Positions 50,630 through 60,394 are shown, numbered from the stretch's first letter. The stretch: DNA of 64,000 nucleotides from Streptomyces sp. NBC_00569 (GCF_036345255.1 NZ_CP107783.1:1922001-1986000); one strand, 5' to 3'. Notes: generated by a model from the sequence alone, not told the origin. Made by a program: numbers and translations.

Positions 50630-52764
50630 TTCTGACCCGGCATCGTCGATGAGGCGCCCGACAGGATGCTTCGTAAATGGTTCATGAGTGGAGTGAGGCG
50701 ACTCTTGGCGACAAAACTGTCCATCCGGAAATTTCCGCTCACTGTAGAGGTGTCCAGGGAAACCAGTTGAGGTTCGCAATCACTGGTGAAATAGACCATG
50801 GACTTGAACCAGAACGCCCGATCGGCTGGAGAGGAAAGGTAGTCCGGCAGTTCAGGAAGGAGGGGCGTCTCCCAGGACTCGCCGTATCGGCTCTTGAGTT
50901 CGTACAGCACGCCTTCCGCCTCCGCGACACTCGAAGCCTTGAAGCGTCGGTATTCAATCGGGTCCGTCACCAGCAGGACGAGCCGTGTGGGGTGTCTGCG
51001 GCGGAGGACCTCGGCGTATTCCCAGAGCGTTCCCGGTCCGGGGCCGGTCCCCATGACGATCACACCCGCGTTCTCGATGAGCCGGCCGACGGTGCCTTTC
51101 CAGTCGTCGAGCGGTAGGTACATACGCGCCGCCCCCGCGCCGCCCGGCACCTGCTCACCGGGGCTGCCGACCGCCAGCAGCGGCCCGAATTCGGCGAACA
51201 GGGCGCTGATGCGTTCCTCGTGGCTGCGGTGGGACTGCATGATCCACGTGCCCGGGTTGTTGAAGAAGTTCAGGTTCTTGCCGAGGGGCGTTGCCTCGGA
51301 GGCACCGGCGTCCTGGTCGAACGGCCGGAGATAGAGGACGTACGACCCGCTGGAAATGTGCTCCGGGGACGTGACGATATTGGCCAGGTACCGGTTCGCC
51401 TTCATCGTCGGGACGGAGGCGAATACCAGGACCGCGGCACCGCCCGTTCCGACCAGCAGGAAAATCACGAGAAGGATGTACCAGGGAGGCCCGTGGTATC
51501 CGGGCAGGTCGGGAATCGTGGATACCGATTTCATTCCCAGGACGGCGAGGATCAGTACGGCCGTTCCCGCAAGGCGCATCGCCCAACTCGCTGTCCGCAG
51601 GGCCCAGCCATAGACCCGGCGGCGTCGAGGGAGAGGTGCGCCATTGCCTGCGCCCGTCCCGAGCAATCGCTGGGCTACGCGCCAGCCGGCCAGCGCTACC
51701 CAGATGTCCGAGCCGCCGACGCACAGGCTCATGAGGTCGAGGAGAAGGGTGTGCGGTGAGGACAGGTGCGACACCATCGCCACGAGGTCGCCCACCGCGA
51801 GACGCAGGCCCACGAGCACGACGGCGAGCCCGGCTGTTCCGGTCGCCAGGCTCGTGAGCTGAATGGAGCCCACGCGCAGCTTCTGCGCAGTCGACAGGCG
51901 CCTCGACGGTCCAGACGTCGCCAGCCCGAACTGCCGCCTGGCGGCATTCCCGGCGACCGCTCCGAGCCGGAAGGCGACGACACCGACGGCTGCGGCGGAC
52001 ACACTGAGCGCGAGAACGAGGAGGAATGCCAGGCGGTCCGCTCCCGGCCGGGCCAGGGTGACCGAGGCCGCGTACACGGAGAGGGCAACCAGACCGGCGC
52101 CGGCCATTCTGCAGAGCCAGTGGGCCAGGTGCAGCGTCCACCCGGTCCAGAGCGCGGCCCGCGTCACCGCTCGTCCCCGTCGGTCGGCCGTGCGACGCAA
52201 CTCCCGTCCTGCCAGGAACACCGGTACGGAACATAGGGCGATTCCGAGATTGACCAGCCACGTGAACCCGCCGCGCGCGGTAAGCAGGAACATCTGCCCG
52301 CCCAGGACGAAAAGCCAGGCGCTGAGCCAGACCAGAGCACCACCAGCTGTTCGAAGCGATCTCCGTCGGGGGTGTGGGGCGGGCTCCTCGGAGGCGGGTG
52401 GGGCGAGTGCGGCGTCAGGGCCGGGCAGGGCGGCGGGAACGGCCGCCCATGCCCCCAGGCCGAATACGAGCAGGGCCAGGACGATGCATGCGTGATCGAG
52501 AAGAAAGACGGAAAGATACGTGCGCGGTACGGAGCCACTGCCGGACGCCGGCCAGACGCCTGCGGGACGGGAGAGCGGCGCCGCCACGACCGCGAGGGTG
52601 AGGAAGAGGGTCCCCAACTTGAAGCAGCCCGACGCCACCATGTCGCGCGTCCATAACCATGCCCGTTGCCGGTATCCGCGGGCTTTGCTGCTGGCTCTAC
52701 TCACTGCGAGTAGCCCCCCTACCTCGACGAGTTCACGATAGAGGGCACTCGCGAACGCGGGCAA
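50626..52764 (-). CDS. polytopic membrane protein with C-terminal TIR/SLOG-like domain
   Basis: 712 aa. Around ten to twelve hydrophobic helices cover residues 45-440. From about residue 470 a soluble domain begins SGSYVLYLRPFDQD. It includes FGPLLAVGSPGEQVPGGAGA, RLIENAGVIVMGTGPGPGTL and WEYAEVLRRRHPTRLVLLVT. The Rossmann-like alternation, glycine-rich loops and conserved WE recall TIR-like or SLOG nucleotide-binding folds; this is an inference. First gene of the three-gene coupled operon. Confidence 0.7.
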   Translation of the reverse strand: MPAFASALYRELVEVGGLLAVSRASSKARGYRQRAWLWTRDMVASGCFKLGTLFLTLAVVAAPLSRPAGVWPASGSGSVPRTYLSVFLLDHACIVLALLVFGLGAWAAVPAALPGPDAALAPPASEEPAPHPRRRSLRTAGGALVWLSAWLFVLGGQMFLLTARGGFTWLVNLGIALCSVPVFLAGRELRRTADRRGRAVTRAALWTGWTLHLAHWLCRMAGAGLVALSVYAASVTLARPGADRLAFLLVLALSVSAAAVGVVAFRLGAVAGNAARRQFGLATSGPSRRLSTAQKLRVGSIQLTSLATGTAGLAVVLVGLRLAVGDLVAMVSHLSSPHTLLLDLMSLCVGGSDIWVALAGWRVAQRLLGTGAGNGAPLPRRRRVYGWALRTASWAMRLAGTAVLILAVLGMKSVSTIPDLPGYHGPPWYILLVIFLLVGTGGAAVLVFASVPTMKANRYLANIVTSPEHISSGSYVLYLRPFDQDAGASEATPLGKNLNFFNNPGTWIMQSHRSHEERISALFAEFGPLLAVGSPGEQVPGGAGAARMYLPLDDWKGTVGRLIENAGVIVMGTGPGPGTLWEYAEVLRRRHPTRLVLLVTDPIEYRRFKASSVAEAEGVLYELKSRYGESWETPLLPELPDYLSSPADRAFWFKSMVYFTSDCEPQLVSLDTSTVSGNFRMDSFVAKSRLTPLMNHLRSILSGASSTMPGQK

Positions 52765-53894
52765 TCGCTTCCCCGTTCATCGTCCGCATCGGTCCCGCGC
52801 CCTTGGCGGTGGCCGTCACTATCACCGAGTTACCGGCCGCCGAGCCGCCCCGTACCCAGATCATCGAACGGCCCCGGCAGCGTCACGCCGACGTCCACCG
52901 GCTCGTGGACGCCCGCTGGACCATCAGTGCCATCACTCGCCGTCTCCACTGGACCGCAAGACCGTGCGCCGCTTCCGGGACACCGGCCTCAACATCCTCC
53001 TGGCCTCTGCCCGAGCCCCCCACTGGCATCCTCAGCCCGTTCAAGGCATACGCCACCGCACGCTTCACCGACACCGGCGGCAGCGAGCGTCACCGCACCT
53101 CAGGTCCTCACCGAGATCCACGCGCAGGGCTATCTCGGCAGCGTCCAGGCCATCCGCAAACACTTCGCCGCCCTCCGCGACGGCACCGCCGAACCCGTCC
53201 GCGCCGACATACCCAGCCCCCGGAAGATCACCTTGTGGATCAGGTGCCGCCGGGAAGACCTCAGCACGAAAGACGACGAATGACTCGACCATGAGCTTCA
53301 CGGAACTGCGGCCAGAACCGATTCCGAAGATCGCCATCAGCGTTGATGGAACGCCGTGACCGCCCCGGACAGCTGACTCGGAGAGGCCTTCGAGGACAGC
53401 AGTGAACTGTCGCGGCTTGCGGCGGCAGCCACCGACCGGGGCCGCCCACTGGGAGTGCGGGCCGACGCCGGCATCACGAAGGGATATCGCTGACGACCGT
53501 CACCACACCGCGTTCCGGAGGCCGCCGCCGCACGGAATCTCGAGTTCGTACCCACAGTGCCGAAGGCCGACCCATGCGCCATGGCCCTGGACTCATCTGT
53601 GAAACCGCCACGCGACGGAACCAATGCCTCCGATCAGCCGCGCCAGCCCCACCCTTCGCAGACGTAACCGTGAAATTGCGCCAACTTGGCAAACTCACAG
53701 GCAAGTTGTGACCGATATTTCCCAATGTGCCATACACGCCAAACGATCCGAGGGGTGCACACACTGCTTACCCAGAAGTAGTCTTCCGTCACTCAACAGA
53801 ATCACCCCAGCTCCACCAACACCACCAGCCACACAGGAGACACCGATATCCCGCGACCAAGGTGTCCGGCACAGCACCACAACGGGGAGACGTC
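52765..53894. other. IS remnants and AT-richer promoter region
   Basis: Holds an ISL3-type transposase remnant (about 52797-53290), a short tail of an unknown protein near 53380-53494 (SRLAAAATDRGRPLGVRADA), and from 53670 an AT-richer stretch likely to contain the promoter for the lipoprotein gene. CAACTTG (53682) and CAAGTTG (53702) form a small dyad there. Confidence 0.45.
52797..53290 (+). pseudogene. ISL3-type transposase N-terminal remnant
   Basis: Fragments in three frames read PRQRHADVHRLVDARWTISA, KTVRRFRDTGLNILLASARA, and LTEIHAQGYLGSVQAIRKHF with AEPVRADIPSPRKITLWIRC. Together they form the helix-turn-helix half of a Streptomyces ISL3 transposase, broken by at least two frameshifts and lacking the catalytic domain. 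Confidence 0.75.
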
Positions 53895-54509
53895 ATGCAC
53901 CGACCAGCACGACGCCAGGCATATTCCAGCGTTCGCATCCGGAATCAAAACCGGATCCCCATTCTGTTTTTGGGGACAGCCGCACTCATCGCCGTGGCGG
54001 GCTGCAGCACCGCCGATGAGGGCGCAAACGGGGGTGGAACGACTGCCCCTTCCAGCCCAGCGCCCTCCAAGACGGTCAGCCCTGAGGAAGCCAAGGCACG
54101 CAAGGCCGTGGTCGCCGCCTACCAAGGGATGAACGACGAGCAAGTCCAGGCGTACGCAGCGGGATCACTCAAGGGCAGCCGCATCACCCAGTTCGCCACC
54201 GGCAACGCCCTGCGGGACACCAAAGACACGATCTTCGTAGACATGCAGAACGACATCGTCTTCAAAGGCAAGCCCAAGCTGACGATCGACCCGAATGACG
54301 TCGAGGTCGACCTGAAGGCCGATCCGAAGCGCGCCACGCTCCGCGTCTGTTTCGACATGAATACCTGGGAGCCCGTCAACAAGAAGACGGGCAAGAGCGT
54401 CGCTCCACCTGACCAGGCTAAGCGGTACACCTTGAATGCGAAGCTCCTCTCCCGCGGCGGCCTCTGGCTGGTATCGGATGACGTCGCGGACAAGGAGCGC
54501 AAGTGCTGA
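53895..54509 (+). CDS. lipoprotein of unknown function upstream of the Tad operon
   Basis: 204 aa from ATG 53895 with GGGGAG upstream. A lipobox is visible (LIAVAGCS), then a Ser/Thr/Pro linker and a beta-rich domain (DEQVQAYAAGSLKGSRITQF, KLTIDPNDVEVDLKADPKRA) reminiscent of SnoaL/NTF2-like folds. It is coupled to the next gene (start overlaps) and both precede the pilus genes, so a cell-surface accessory role is likely. Confidence 0.75.
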   Translation: MHRPARRQAYSSVRIRNQNRIPILFLGTAALIAVAGCSTADEGANGGGTTAPSSPAPSKTVSPEEAKARKAVVAAYQGMNDEQVQAYAAGSLKGSRITQFATGNALRDTKDTIFVDMQNDIVFKGKPKLTIDPNDVEVDLKADPKRATLRVCFDMNTWEPVNKKTGKSVAPPDQAKRYTLNAKLLSRGGLWLVSDDVADKERKC

Positions 54510-55432
54510 TGCGCCAGTTATGGACGGTCGCAGCCATCGGCGCCACGGTCTTTAGCTGGCTGGTGCAGAGTCCCGCGCTCGCCGACGGGGGCAAGGTCGT
54601 CTGCAACAGCAGGGGCCAGTGCCGGGTGGTCGCCTCGGATACGCAGGAGAGCGCGGGGCAGCCCGGCAGACACGGCAAGTCGGCTACATCCGGCGGCGGT
54701 TCATCGAAAGAGCCCAAGTGCCGCGACGGCTTGCAGAGCAACGTCGAGGTTCCCTGCTCACTCGACGGGCTCGGATCGTGGAGCGACGCGCACAACTGCT
54801 ACTTCAAGGCCGCCGTTCCTCAGCCGCAGAAAGGTGACCCGGCCCGCGAGGGGCATGCCGTCGATGATGGTGCCGTCTACAACGCCTACTGCCCCAACAA
54901 CCCCAACATGCAAAGCATGTGGTTCGCGCAGCCACCCACCGGCGAAGCTGCGGCCGTGGACCCGAAGGTGCTGGCGCTGCAGGCGGTGAAGGAGATGACG
55001 CTGCTCGGCCCGGACATCGGGATTGCACCCAAGCCTGGGGGCAAGGGTGTTGTCGGCATGCCGGTGTGGATGTGGGCCAACGACTCCCCCAATGCCTGGG
55101 GCCCCGTCGTCGCCTCCGCCTCTGCAGGGCAGGTCACCGTGACGGCGACGGCGAAGGTCAGCAAGGTCGCGTGGTCCATGGGGGACGGGTCCAAGGTTGT
55201 CTGCAACGGGCGCGGCACGGCCTACAAGGCGGCCTTCGGTAAGAGGGTGTCGCCGGACTGCGGTTACCGCTACGACCTCCCGTCCGCATCGGCGCCTTCC
55301 GGGAAGTACCACGTCACCGCGACCGCCACGTGGGCGATCGCCTGGGAGGGCGGCGGTCAGACCGGTCAGCTCACCGAGGTACGGGACAACGCCGTGGACA
55401 TCACGGTCGCTGAGGTCCAGGTCCTCAACTAG
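54503..55432 (+). CDS. secreted protein of unknown function (Tad-associated)
   Basis: 309 aa. A signal peptide (LWTVAAIGATVFSWLVQSPA) precedes a mature part with five or more cysteines (KVVCNSRGQCR, YNAYCPNN, PDCGYRYDL) and two beta-rich halves, the second of Ig-like appearance (GQVTVTATAKVSKVAWSMGD). Similar proteins are encoded beside Streptomyces tad/plasmid loci and are often mislabelled ATP/GTP-binding. The start is GTG 54503 or ATG 54512; the former overlaps the lipoprotein stop. Confidence 0.75.
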   Translation: MLMRQLWTVAAIGATVFSWLVQSPALADGGKVVCNSRGQCRVVASDTQESAGQPGRHGKSATSGGGSSKEPKCRDGLQSNVEVPCSLDGLGSWSDAHNCYFKAAVPQPQKGDPAREGHAVDDGAVYNAYCPNNPNMQSMWFAQPPTGEAAAVDPKVLALQAVKEMTLLGPDIGIAPKPGGKGVVGMPVWMWANDSPNAWGPVVASASAGQVTVTATAKVSKVAWSMGDGSKVVCNGRGTAYKAAFGKRVSPDCGYRYDLPSASAPSGKYHVTATATWAIAWEGGGQTGQLTEVRDNAVDITVAEVQVLN

Positions 55433-55470
55433 CCCCTGTTCGTACGGATTTTGAGAGGCACCGCTGCGTC

Positions 55471-56154
55471 ATGGAATCCTCTGTGCCGATTGCCCCACGC
55501 CCGGCGACCCCGGTTCGGCCCGACCTGCCCATCACGACCGCCCCGCCGGTGAAACGGGAGCGTCGGTGGTCGGTCGTCGCGCTATGCATCGTTCTTGCTG
55601 TGTTGTGCGCCCTGGGGGCGGCGGCTGCCGTCACCTCGGCCGGTGACCGGGCCAAGGTCCTTGCGGTGGCTCGTGATGTGCCGGCTGGGCAGGTGTTGAC
55701 GGCGGCCGATCTGACGGTGGCGGAGGTGTCTTCCGACGCCGCGCTGGCCCCGGTTTCGGCGGCGGACCGGGCCGGTGTGATCGGGAAGCGTCCCGCGGTC
55801 GGGCTACGCAAGGGCAGCCTGCTGGAGGCCTCGCAGTTGGATACCGGCACCGGGCTCGGGGACGACAAGCAGCTGGCCGGTGTGCAGGTCAAGCGCGGTC
55901 AGGCCCCGGTAGGCACGCTGACCCCGGGTGATGAGGTCCTCGCGGTGACCACGCCCGCCCAGGGCGCGGAGGAGGCCAAGCCAAGCGATGCCCCGCCGTC
56001 GTCCGTCGATGCTGTTGTCGTCTCTGTGTCGCGCCCGGACGCCACCGGAACGGTCGTCGTGAATCTGGCGGTTGCATCCGCCGACGGGCCACTGCTCGCC
56101 ACGCGCGCTGCACAGGGCCGGATCGCGCTGGTCCGTGAACCGCGGAGGAACTGA
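55471..56154 (+). CDS. cpaB: CpaB/RcpC-like pilus assembly protein (SAF domain)
   Basis: 227 aa. One membrane helix (WSVVALCIVLAVLCALGAAA) is followed by the SAF domain, VLAVARDVPAGQVLTAADLT and LRKGSLLEASQL, as in CpaB/RcpC of Tad systems. It is exported and thought to act in the envelope or wall path of the pilus. First clearly Tad-related gene; its stop overlaps the next ATG (TGATG). Confidence 0.85.
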   Translation: MESSVPIAPRPATPVRPDLPITTAPPVKRERRWSVVALCIVLAVLCALGAAAAVTSAGDRAKVLAVARDVPAGQVLTAADLTVAEVSSDAALAPVSAADRAGVIGKRPAVGLRKGSLLEASQLDTGTGLGDDKQLAGVQVKRGQAPVGTLTPGDEVLAVTTPAQGAEEAKPSDAPPSSVDAVVVSVSRPDATGTVVVNLAVASADGPLLATRAAQGRIALVREPRRN

Positions 56155-57044
56155 TGGCCGTCATTGCGCTCGCCTCCGCCGCGTCGTGCGGAGTCACCAG
56201 CTCCGCCCTCGCCCTCACCCTCTCTTCCCCACGTCCGAGTCTGCTCGCCGAGTGCGATCCCAAGGGCGGCACGCTGCGCGCAGGGTTTCTGCAGGGGCAG
56301 ATCACTGCCGGGATCGGGCTTTACCACCTGGCTGCGGCCGAGCGGGTCAGTTCAGAGGCGATGGCCAGCGCGTTCGCATCCCATCTGTGGCCGCTGGATG
56401 AGCCCGGGCATCGCAAGTTACTGGCCGGGCTGACTGATCCCGCGCAAGCTGCAGCATTGGGGCGTACTTGGTCCGCGCTGTCCGATGTACTCCATGTTCT
56501 TGCACAGGAGGCCGGGCACGACGTGTATGTCGATGCCGGGCGGGTGTCGTTCACGTCCGGCCTGCTGCATCAGACGCTCACGCCGGTTGCGCTGATCCAC
56601 CAGGCCGATCTGGTGGTCCTCGTGGTTCGCAATACCGAGCCGTCGTTGTCTTTGACCCGGCATGTCATCGACCCGCTGCGCGCCGAGCTCGACGAACACG
56701 GCGCCGGTTCAGCTGCGTTGGGACTGCTGGTGATCGAGCGGGAGACGTCCCGGGGCAGTCGCGGGTACACCACCCACCAGATCGCTGACGCCCTCAAGAC
56801 CCCGGTCCTCGCAGCCCTGCCGTGGGATGCGCCGGTGGCCGACTACTTCACCGAGGGCGGCACTCCGCCCCGGGGGTACGGGCGATGCGACCTGCTGCGT
56901 TACGCCCGCACCGCGGCCGAGCATCTCGCTGTGGTGGCGCAGCGCCGGCGAGTCCAGCAGCAGTTCCCGGCGCCGGCCGTTCATGGGCAGCTCGCGGGAC
57001 TTTTGCAGCGTCTGGGCCCGCAGCGGGGAGCAGCCCGTGGCTGA
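56154..57044 (+). CDS. TadZ/CpaE-like protein with degenerate P-loop
   Basis: 296 aa. It opens like a ParA/MinD ATPase (MAVIALASAASCGVTSSALA) and has the later VVLVVRNTEPSLSLTRHVID core, but the deviant Walker A lacks the lysines of KGGxGKT. Atypical TadZ proteins with weakened ATP binding mark the pole or assembly site in other bacteria. It sits between CpaB and TadA, the usual tadZ position. Confidence 0.75.
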   Translation: MAVIALASAASCGVTSSALALTLSSPRPSLLAECDPKGGTLRAGFLQGQITAGIGLYHLAAAERVSSEAMASAFASHLWPLDEPGHRKLLAGLTDPAQAAALGRTWSALSDVLHVLAQEAGHDVYVDAGRVSFTSGLLHQTLTPVALIHQADLVVLVVRNTEPSLSLTRHVIDPLRAELDEHGAGSAALGLLVIERETSRGSRGYTTHQIADALKTPVLAALPWDAPVADYFTEGGTPPRGYGRCDLLRYARTAAEHLAVVAQRRRVQQQFPAPAVHGQLAGLLQRLGPQRGAARG

Positions 57045-58587
57045 CACTCACCAGCGCCCGGGGGGCAACGGCGCTCCGCCAGCGGCCATGGGGCGCGACG
57101 ACATGGTGAACCTGCTGACCAATCGGATCGGGCAGCGTCGCCCGGCCGGGCGGCCGCCCCAGCTGCCGGCTGCACCAGTGGCCGCCGTCGCAGGCCCCGG
57201 TGTGGTGCCGCGGCTGGCGGAGCTGCCCGGTCAGCTTCGTGTGGGTTGGGACGTCATCGAAGCGTTGCAGGCCGATGTGTCGGCGCAGTTGAGCGAGCGC
57301 GATCCCGAGCGCACCTTGGCTGAGGAGGACCGGCGTGCGCTGGCCCGTTCGTTGGCCACCGAGGCGGTCGCTGACTGGTCGGCCAAGTATGCGCAGGGCA
57401 ACACTCCGCTGAGCGGGGACGACGAGGCGCGCATCGCTACCGCCGTCTATGACTCGATGTATCGGGGTGGGCGGCTGCAGTCGTTGCTGGACGAGGAGGG
57501 CGTCGAGGACGTCATGGTGGATGGCGTCCGGGCGCATGTGGAGTATTTCGACAAGCCGCGGCGCACGATCGAGAAGGTCGCTGATTCCCACGATGAGCTG
57601 ATCACTTGGGTCAATCGGATGGCGGGCCTGTCGGGGCACGGGGAGCGCGCCCTGACCCAGGCCACGCCGATGGTGGGCTTTCGGATGCCGGACGGTTCGC
57701 GTGTCACGTCTTCGCTGCTGACTGCGCGGCCTTCGGTCGTCATCCGCAAGCACCGCATCAAGGACGACGGCACCGGCGAGTTGGTCCAGTGGGGCGCGAT
57801 GAACCCGCTGCTGGAGCGGTTCCTGATCACGTGTGTGCAGGCTCGGCTGAATATCTTGGTTGTCGGGGATATGGGCGCGGGCAAGACGACGATGCTGCGG
57901 GCGTTGGGCCGCGAGATCCCTGCCGCTGAGCGGCTGGTGACCCTCGAGTCTGACCGGGAGCTCTACCTGGACGAGCTCGGGTCCAAGCCGGGTCCGGTGA
58001 CGTTCGCGTTCGAGGCGCGTCAGTCCAACGGTGAGCGGCACGACGGGCGGGCGGCCGGTGAGATCAGCATCGGTGACATGTTCGCCACGGCGCTGCGTTA
58101 CAACGCGTCGCGGGTGATTGTCGGCGAGGTCCGCTCCACGGAGATCGTGCCGATGCTGCAGGCCATGTCTGCGGGTGGCTCCGGGTCGATGTGCACCATG
58201 CATGTGCGGCGTCCGCACGCCATCGTCAGCCGACTGGTCCAGCTGTGCACCGAAGCGGGGATGGCCACCGACGCCGCGCACCATCTCATCGCCTCGTCCG
58301 TGGACGTCGTCGTCTATCTCACCTATCTCGACGAGACCGGGTTGGGCGGGCGCCGGCACCGCTTCGTCTCACACGTCTACGAAGTCCACGACGTCGTCGG
58401 TGAGGCCGGCCGGCCGACAACCACCGAGGTTTTCGCCCCGTCGGGCAGGGAGGTGCGGGCGGTGTTTCAGAACATGCCGAGCTTCATTGACGACCTGGAG
58501 CGCACGGGGAAGTTCCTGCGCACGTGGCTGACGGACAACCCACACGGTGCCTGGGGTCCGCCCCTGCAGATGGTGAGGCCGCGATGA
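57037..58587 (+). CDS. tadA: TadA/CpaF pilus secretion ATPase
   Basis: 516 aa from GTG 57037, overlapping the TadZ-like gene. N-terminal helices lead to the RecA-like core with Walker A GDMGAGKTT (277-285), the Asp box near LVTLESDREL, and the Walker B-region NASRVIVGEVRSTEIVPMLQ. The MSAGGSGSMCTMHVRRP motif is typical of CpaF. It powers pilin assembly with TadB and TadC. Confidence 0.95.
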   Translation: MADTHQRPGGNGAPPAAMGRDDMVNLLTNRIGQRRPAGRPPQLPAAPVAAVAGPGVVPRLAELPGQLRVGWDVIEALQADVSAQLSERDPERTLAEEDRRALARSLATEAVADWSAKYAQGNTPLSGDDEARIATAVYDSMYRGGRLQSLLDEEGVEDVMVDGVRAHVEYFDKPRRTIEKVADSHDELITWVNRMAGLSGHGERALTQATPMVGFRMPDGSRVTSSLLTARPSVVIRKHRIKDDGTGELVQWGAMNPLLERFLITCVQARLNILVVGDMGAGKTTMLRALGREIPAAERLVTLESDRELYLDELGSKPGPVTFAFEARQSNGERHDGRAAGEISIGDMFATALRYNASRVIVGEVRSTEIVPMLQAMSAGGSGSMCTMHVRRPHAIVSRLVQLCTEAGMATDAAHHLIASSVDVVVYLTYLDETGLGGRRHRFVSHVYEVHDVVGEAGRPTTTEVFAPSGREVRAVFQNMPSFIDDLERTGKFLRTWLTDNPHGAWGPPLQMVRPR

Positions 58588-59501
58588 CGACCAATCAACT
58601 CGCTCTAGCGGCTGCCTGCTGCTCTGTGTTGGCCGCACTTGCCGTGATGAGTGCGGTGCGTGAGGTGCGCGGCCGGGTCCCCGATCCGGTCAAGCCGCCG
58701 TCCCGGATGGCCGCGCGGGTCCAGCGTCTTCGCTCTGAACTCCCCGAGGCGTGGCGGCGGCGTTGGCGTCTGCTGGTCACGGTGGCGGGTGTCGTCGCGC
58801 TGATTGTGTGGGCGTACACGGGCTGGCCGGTGCAGGGGCTGCTTGCGGGGGCGGCGGTCATGGGATTGCCGTTCGTGCTGCACCCCGGTGGCCCGGCCCA
58901 GGCCCGTATCGAGCGTCTGGAGGCGCTCGGTCAGTGGCTCAATCACCTCGCGGGGGTGCACACCGCCGGTATCTCGCTGACCCAGACGATCCGCGCCTCT
59001 GTGAAGTCAGCGCCTGGGCCGATCGCCGCGAACGTGCAGGCCCTCGCGGAGCGCCTGCGTGCGGGCATGGACGCCCAGCTCGCGTTCGCGATGTTCGCCG
59101 ACGAGCTGGCGGACGGGGTGAGTGACCATGTGGTGCTGCTCATGCAGTCCCATGCGGTGTACAAGGGGCCGGGGCTGTCTGCGGCGCTTGAGACCCTCGC
59201 AGTGACCATTCATCAGCAGGGCGCGGATGCCCGCGATGTTGAGGCCGACCGGGCTTCGGTGCGCAAGTCCTCGCGACAGGTGTCGATCGTGATCTGCGTC
59301 GTGGTGATGGGCTGCATGCTCAACCAGGCCTGGTCGAGCTGGTATGCCTCGCCGCTGGGGCAGATCGTGCTCGCCGTCCTGGGGGGCCTGTTCGCGTGGA
59401 CGCTGGCGTGGCTGCGGCGCATCGCACGTACCCATCCCGACCCGCGTCTGCTCGAGCCGCTGCCTGCCCATCTGAGGGCCGCGAACGGAGTCGACTCGTG
59501 A
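58584..59501 (+). CDS. tadB: TadB-like inner-membrane pilus platform protein
   Basis: 305 aa from ATG 58584 (ATGA overlap). Hydrophobic helices near the N-terminus (LVTVAGVVALIVWAYTGWPV) and C-terminus (VSIVICVVVMGCMLNQAWSS; GQIVLAVLGGLFAWTLAWLR) flank the T2SSF cytoplasmic helix bundle (LNHLAGVHTAGISLTQTIRA). It forms the assembly platform with TadC. Confidence 0.93.
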   Translation: MTTNQLALAAACCSVLAALAVMSAVREVRGRVPDPVKPPSRMAARVQRLRSELPEAWRRRWRLLVTVAGVVALIVWAYTGWPVQGLLAGAAVMGLPFVLHPGGPAQARIERLEALGQWLNHLAGVHTAGISLTQTIRASVKSAPGPIAANVQALAERLRAGMDAQLAFAMFADELADGVSDHVVLLMQSHAVYKGPGLSAALETLAVTIHQQGADARDVEADRASVRKSSRQVSIVICVVVMGCMLNQAWSSWYASPLGQIVLAVLGGLFAWTLAWLRRIARTHPDPRLLEPLPAHLRAANGVDS

Positions 59502-60394
59502 TCCCGATGACTGCGGTGGTCCCTGCGGCCGCCGCTGGGGTGCTGATCGGGCTCGCCGTGCGCGCCGCCTGGCCGGCCAAGCCCCATCTGGCCAGCGCCC
59601 TGGACCGGCTCGATGCACGTAACTACCCTTCAGCGGTGCCTGGCACGAGTGCTCCCGGGGCGGCGGGTTCGCTCGCCGGGAAGGTCGGGGCGCAGCTGCT
59701 GGGCGAGTTCGGGGTCCGCGTCCACCTGCCGTACAAGGACCTCAATCTGCTGCGGATCTCTGCGGCCGAGCACCTGGGGCGGCGCGTCTTGTTGTGCCTG
59801 TACGGGCTGTTGCTGCCGCAGCTGCTGCAGGCCCTGCTCGCCGTTGCCGGTGCCTCACTTCCTTTCGCGATCCCGGCCGTGGTCTCCCTCGTTCTGGGTG
59901 CGCTGTTCTGGCTGGCCCCGGGACGCGACGTGAGGCGCGATGCGGCCGCTGCGCGCCTCGTCGTGCGGCATGCGGCCGCCAGCTACCTGGAGCGTGTGGC
60001 GCTCGCCAGGATCGCGAACTCGGGTGCCGGACAGGCCCTGACGCAGACCGCCGAGGTCGGAGACGGCTGGATCTTCCAGCGGATGCGCCAGGCCTTCGAC
60101 CATGCCGAACTCGCCGGCGTCACCCCGTGGGAGGCACTGCGCCAGCTCGGCGACGAGCTCGACATCCCCGAACTCACGCGCCCCGTCGACACCCTGGCAC
60201 TGGCCGGGGACGGTGCCGCTGTCTACACCACCTTGCAGGCACAAGCACGCCAGCTGCGGATCGCTTTGCTGACCGACACCAAGGCGCAGGCGAACGAGGC
60301 ATCCGCGGCGATGGTCCTGCCCGTCACGCTCGGCGTCATTCTCATGCTGACCTTCGTCATGATCCCGATCGTCAACACCATCCTCGCCAGTTGA
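59498..60394 (+). CDS. tadC: TadC-like inner-membrane pilus platform protein
   Basis: 298 aa from GTG 59498 (GTGA overlap). It has an N-terminal helix, a central hydrophobic pair near residues 105-140 (LLCLYGLLLPQLLQALLAVA), the T2SSF region (ELDIPELTRPVDTLALAGDG) and a C-terminal helix (VLPVTLGVILMLTFVMIPIV). Second half of the TadB/C platform. Confidence 0.92.
   Translation: MIPMTAVVPAAAAGVLIGLAVRAAWPAKPHLASALDRLDARNYPSAVPGTSAPGAAGSLAGKVGAQLLGEFGVRVHLPYKDLNLLRISAAEHLGRRVLLCLYGLLLPQLLQALLAVAGASLPFAIPAVVSLVLGALFWLAPGRDVRRDAAAARLVVRHAAASYLERVALARIANSGAGQALTQTAEVGDGWIFQRMRQAFDHAELAGVTPWEALRQLGDELDIPELTRPVDTLALAGDGAAVYTTLQAQARQLRIALLTDTKAQANEASAAMVLPVTLGVILMLTFVMIPIVNTILAS

Noticed and set aside
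56848-58359. Minus-strand 503-codon frame
   Set aside because: Antisense to the well-supported tadA gene.
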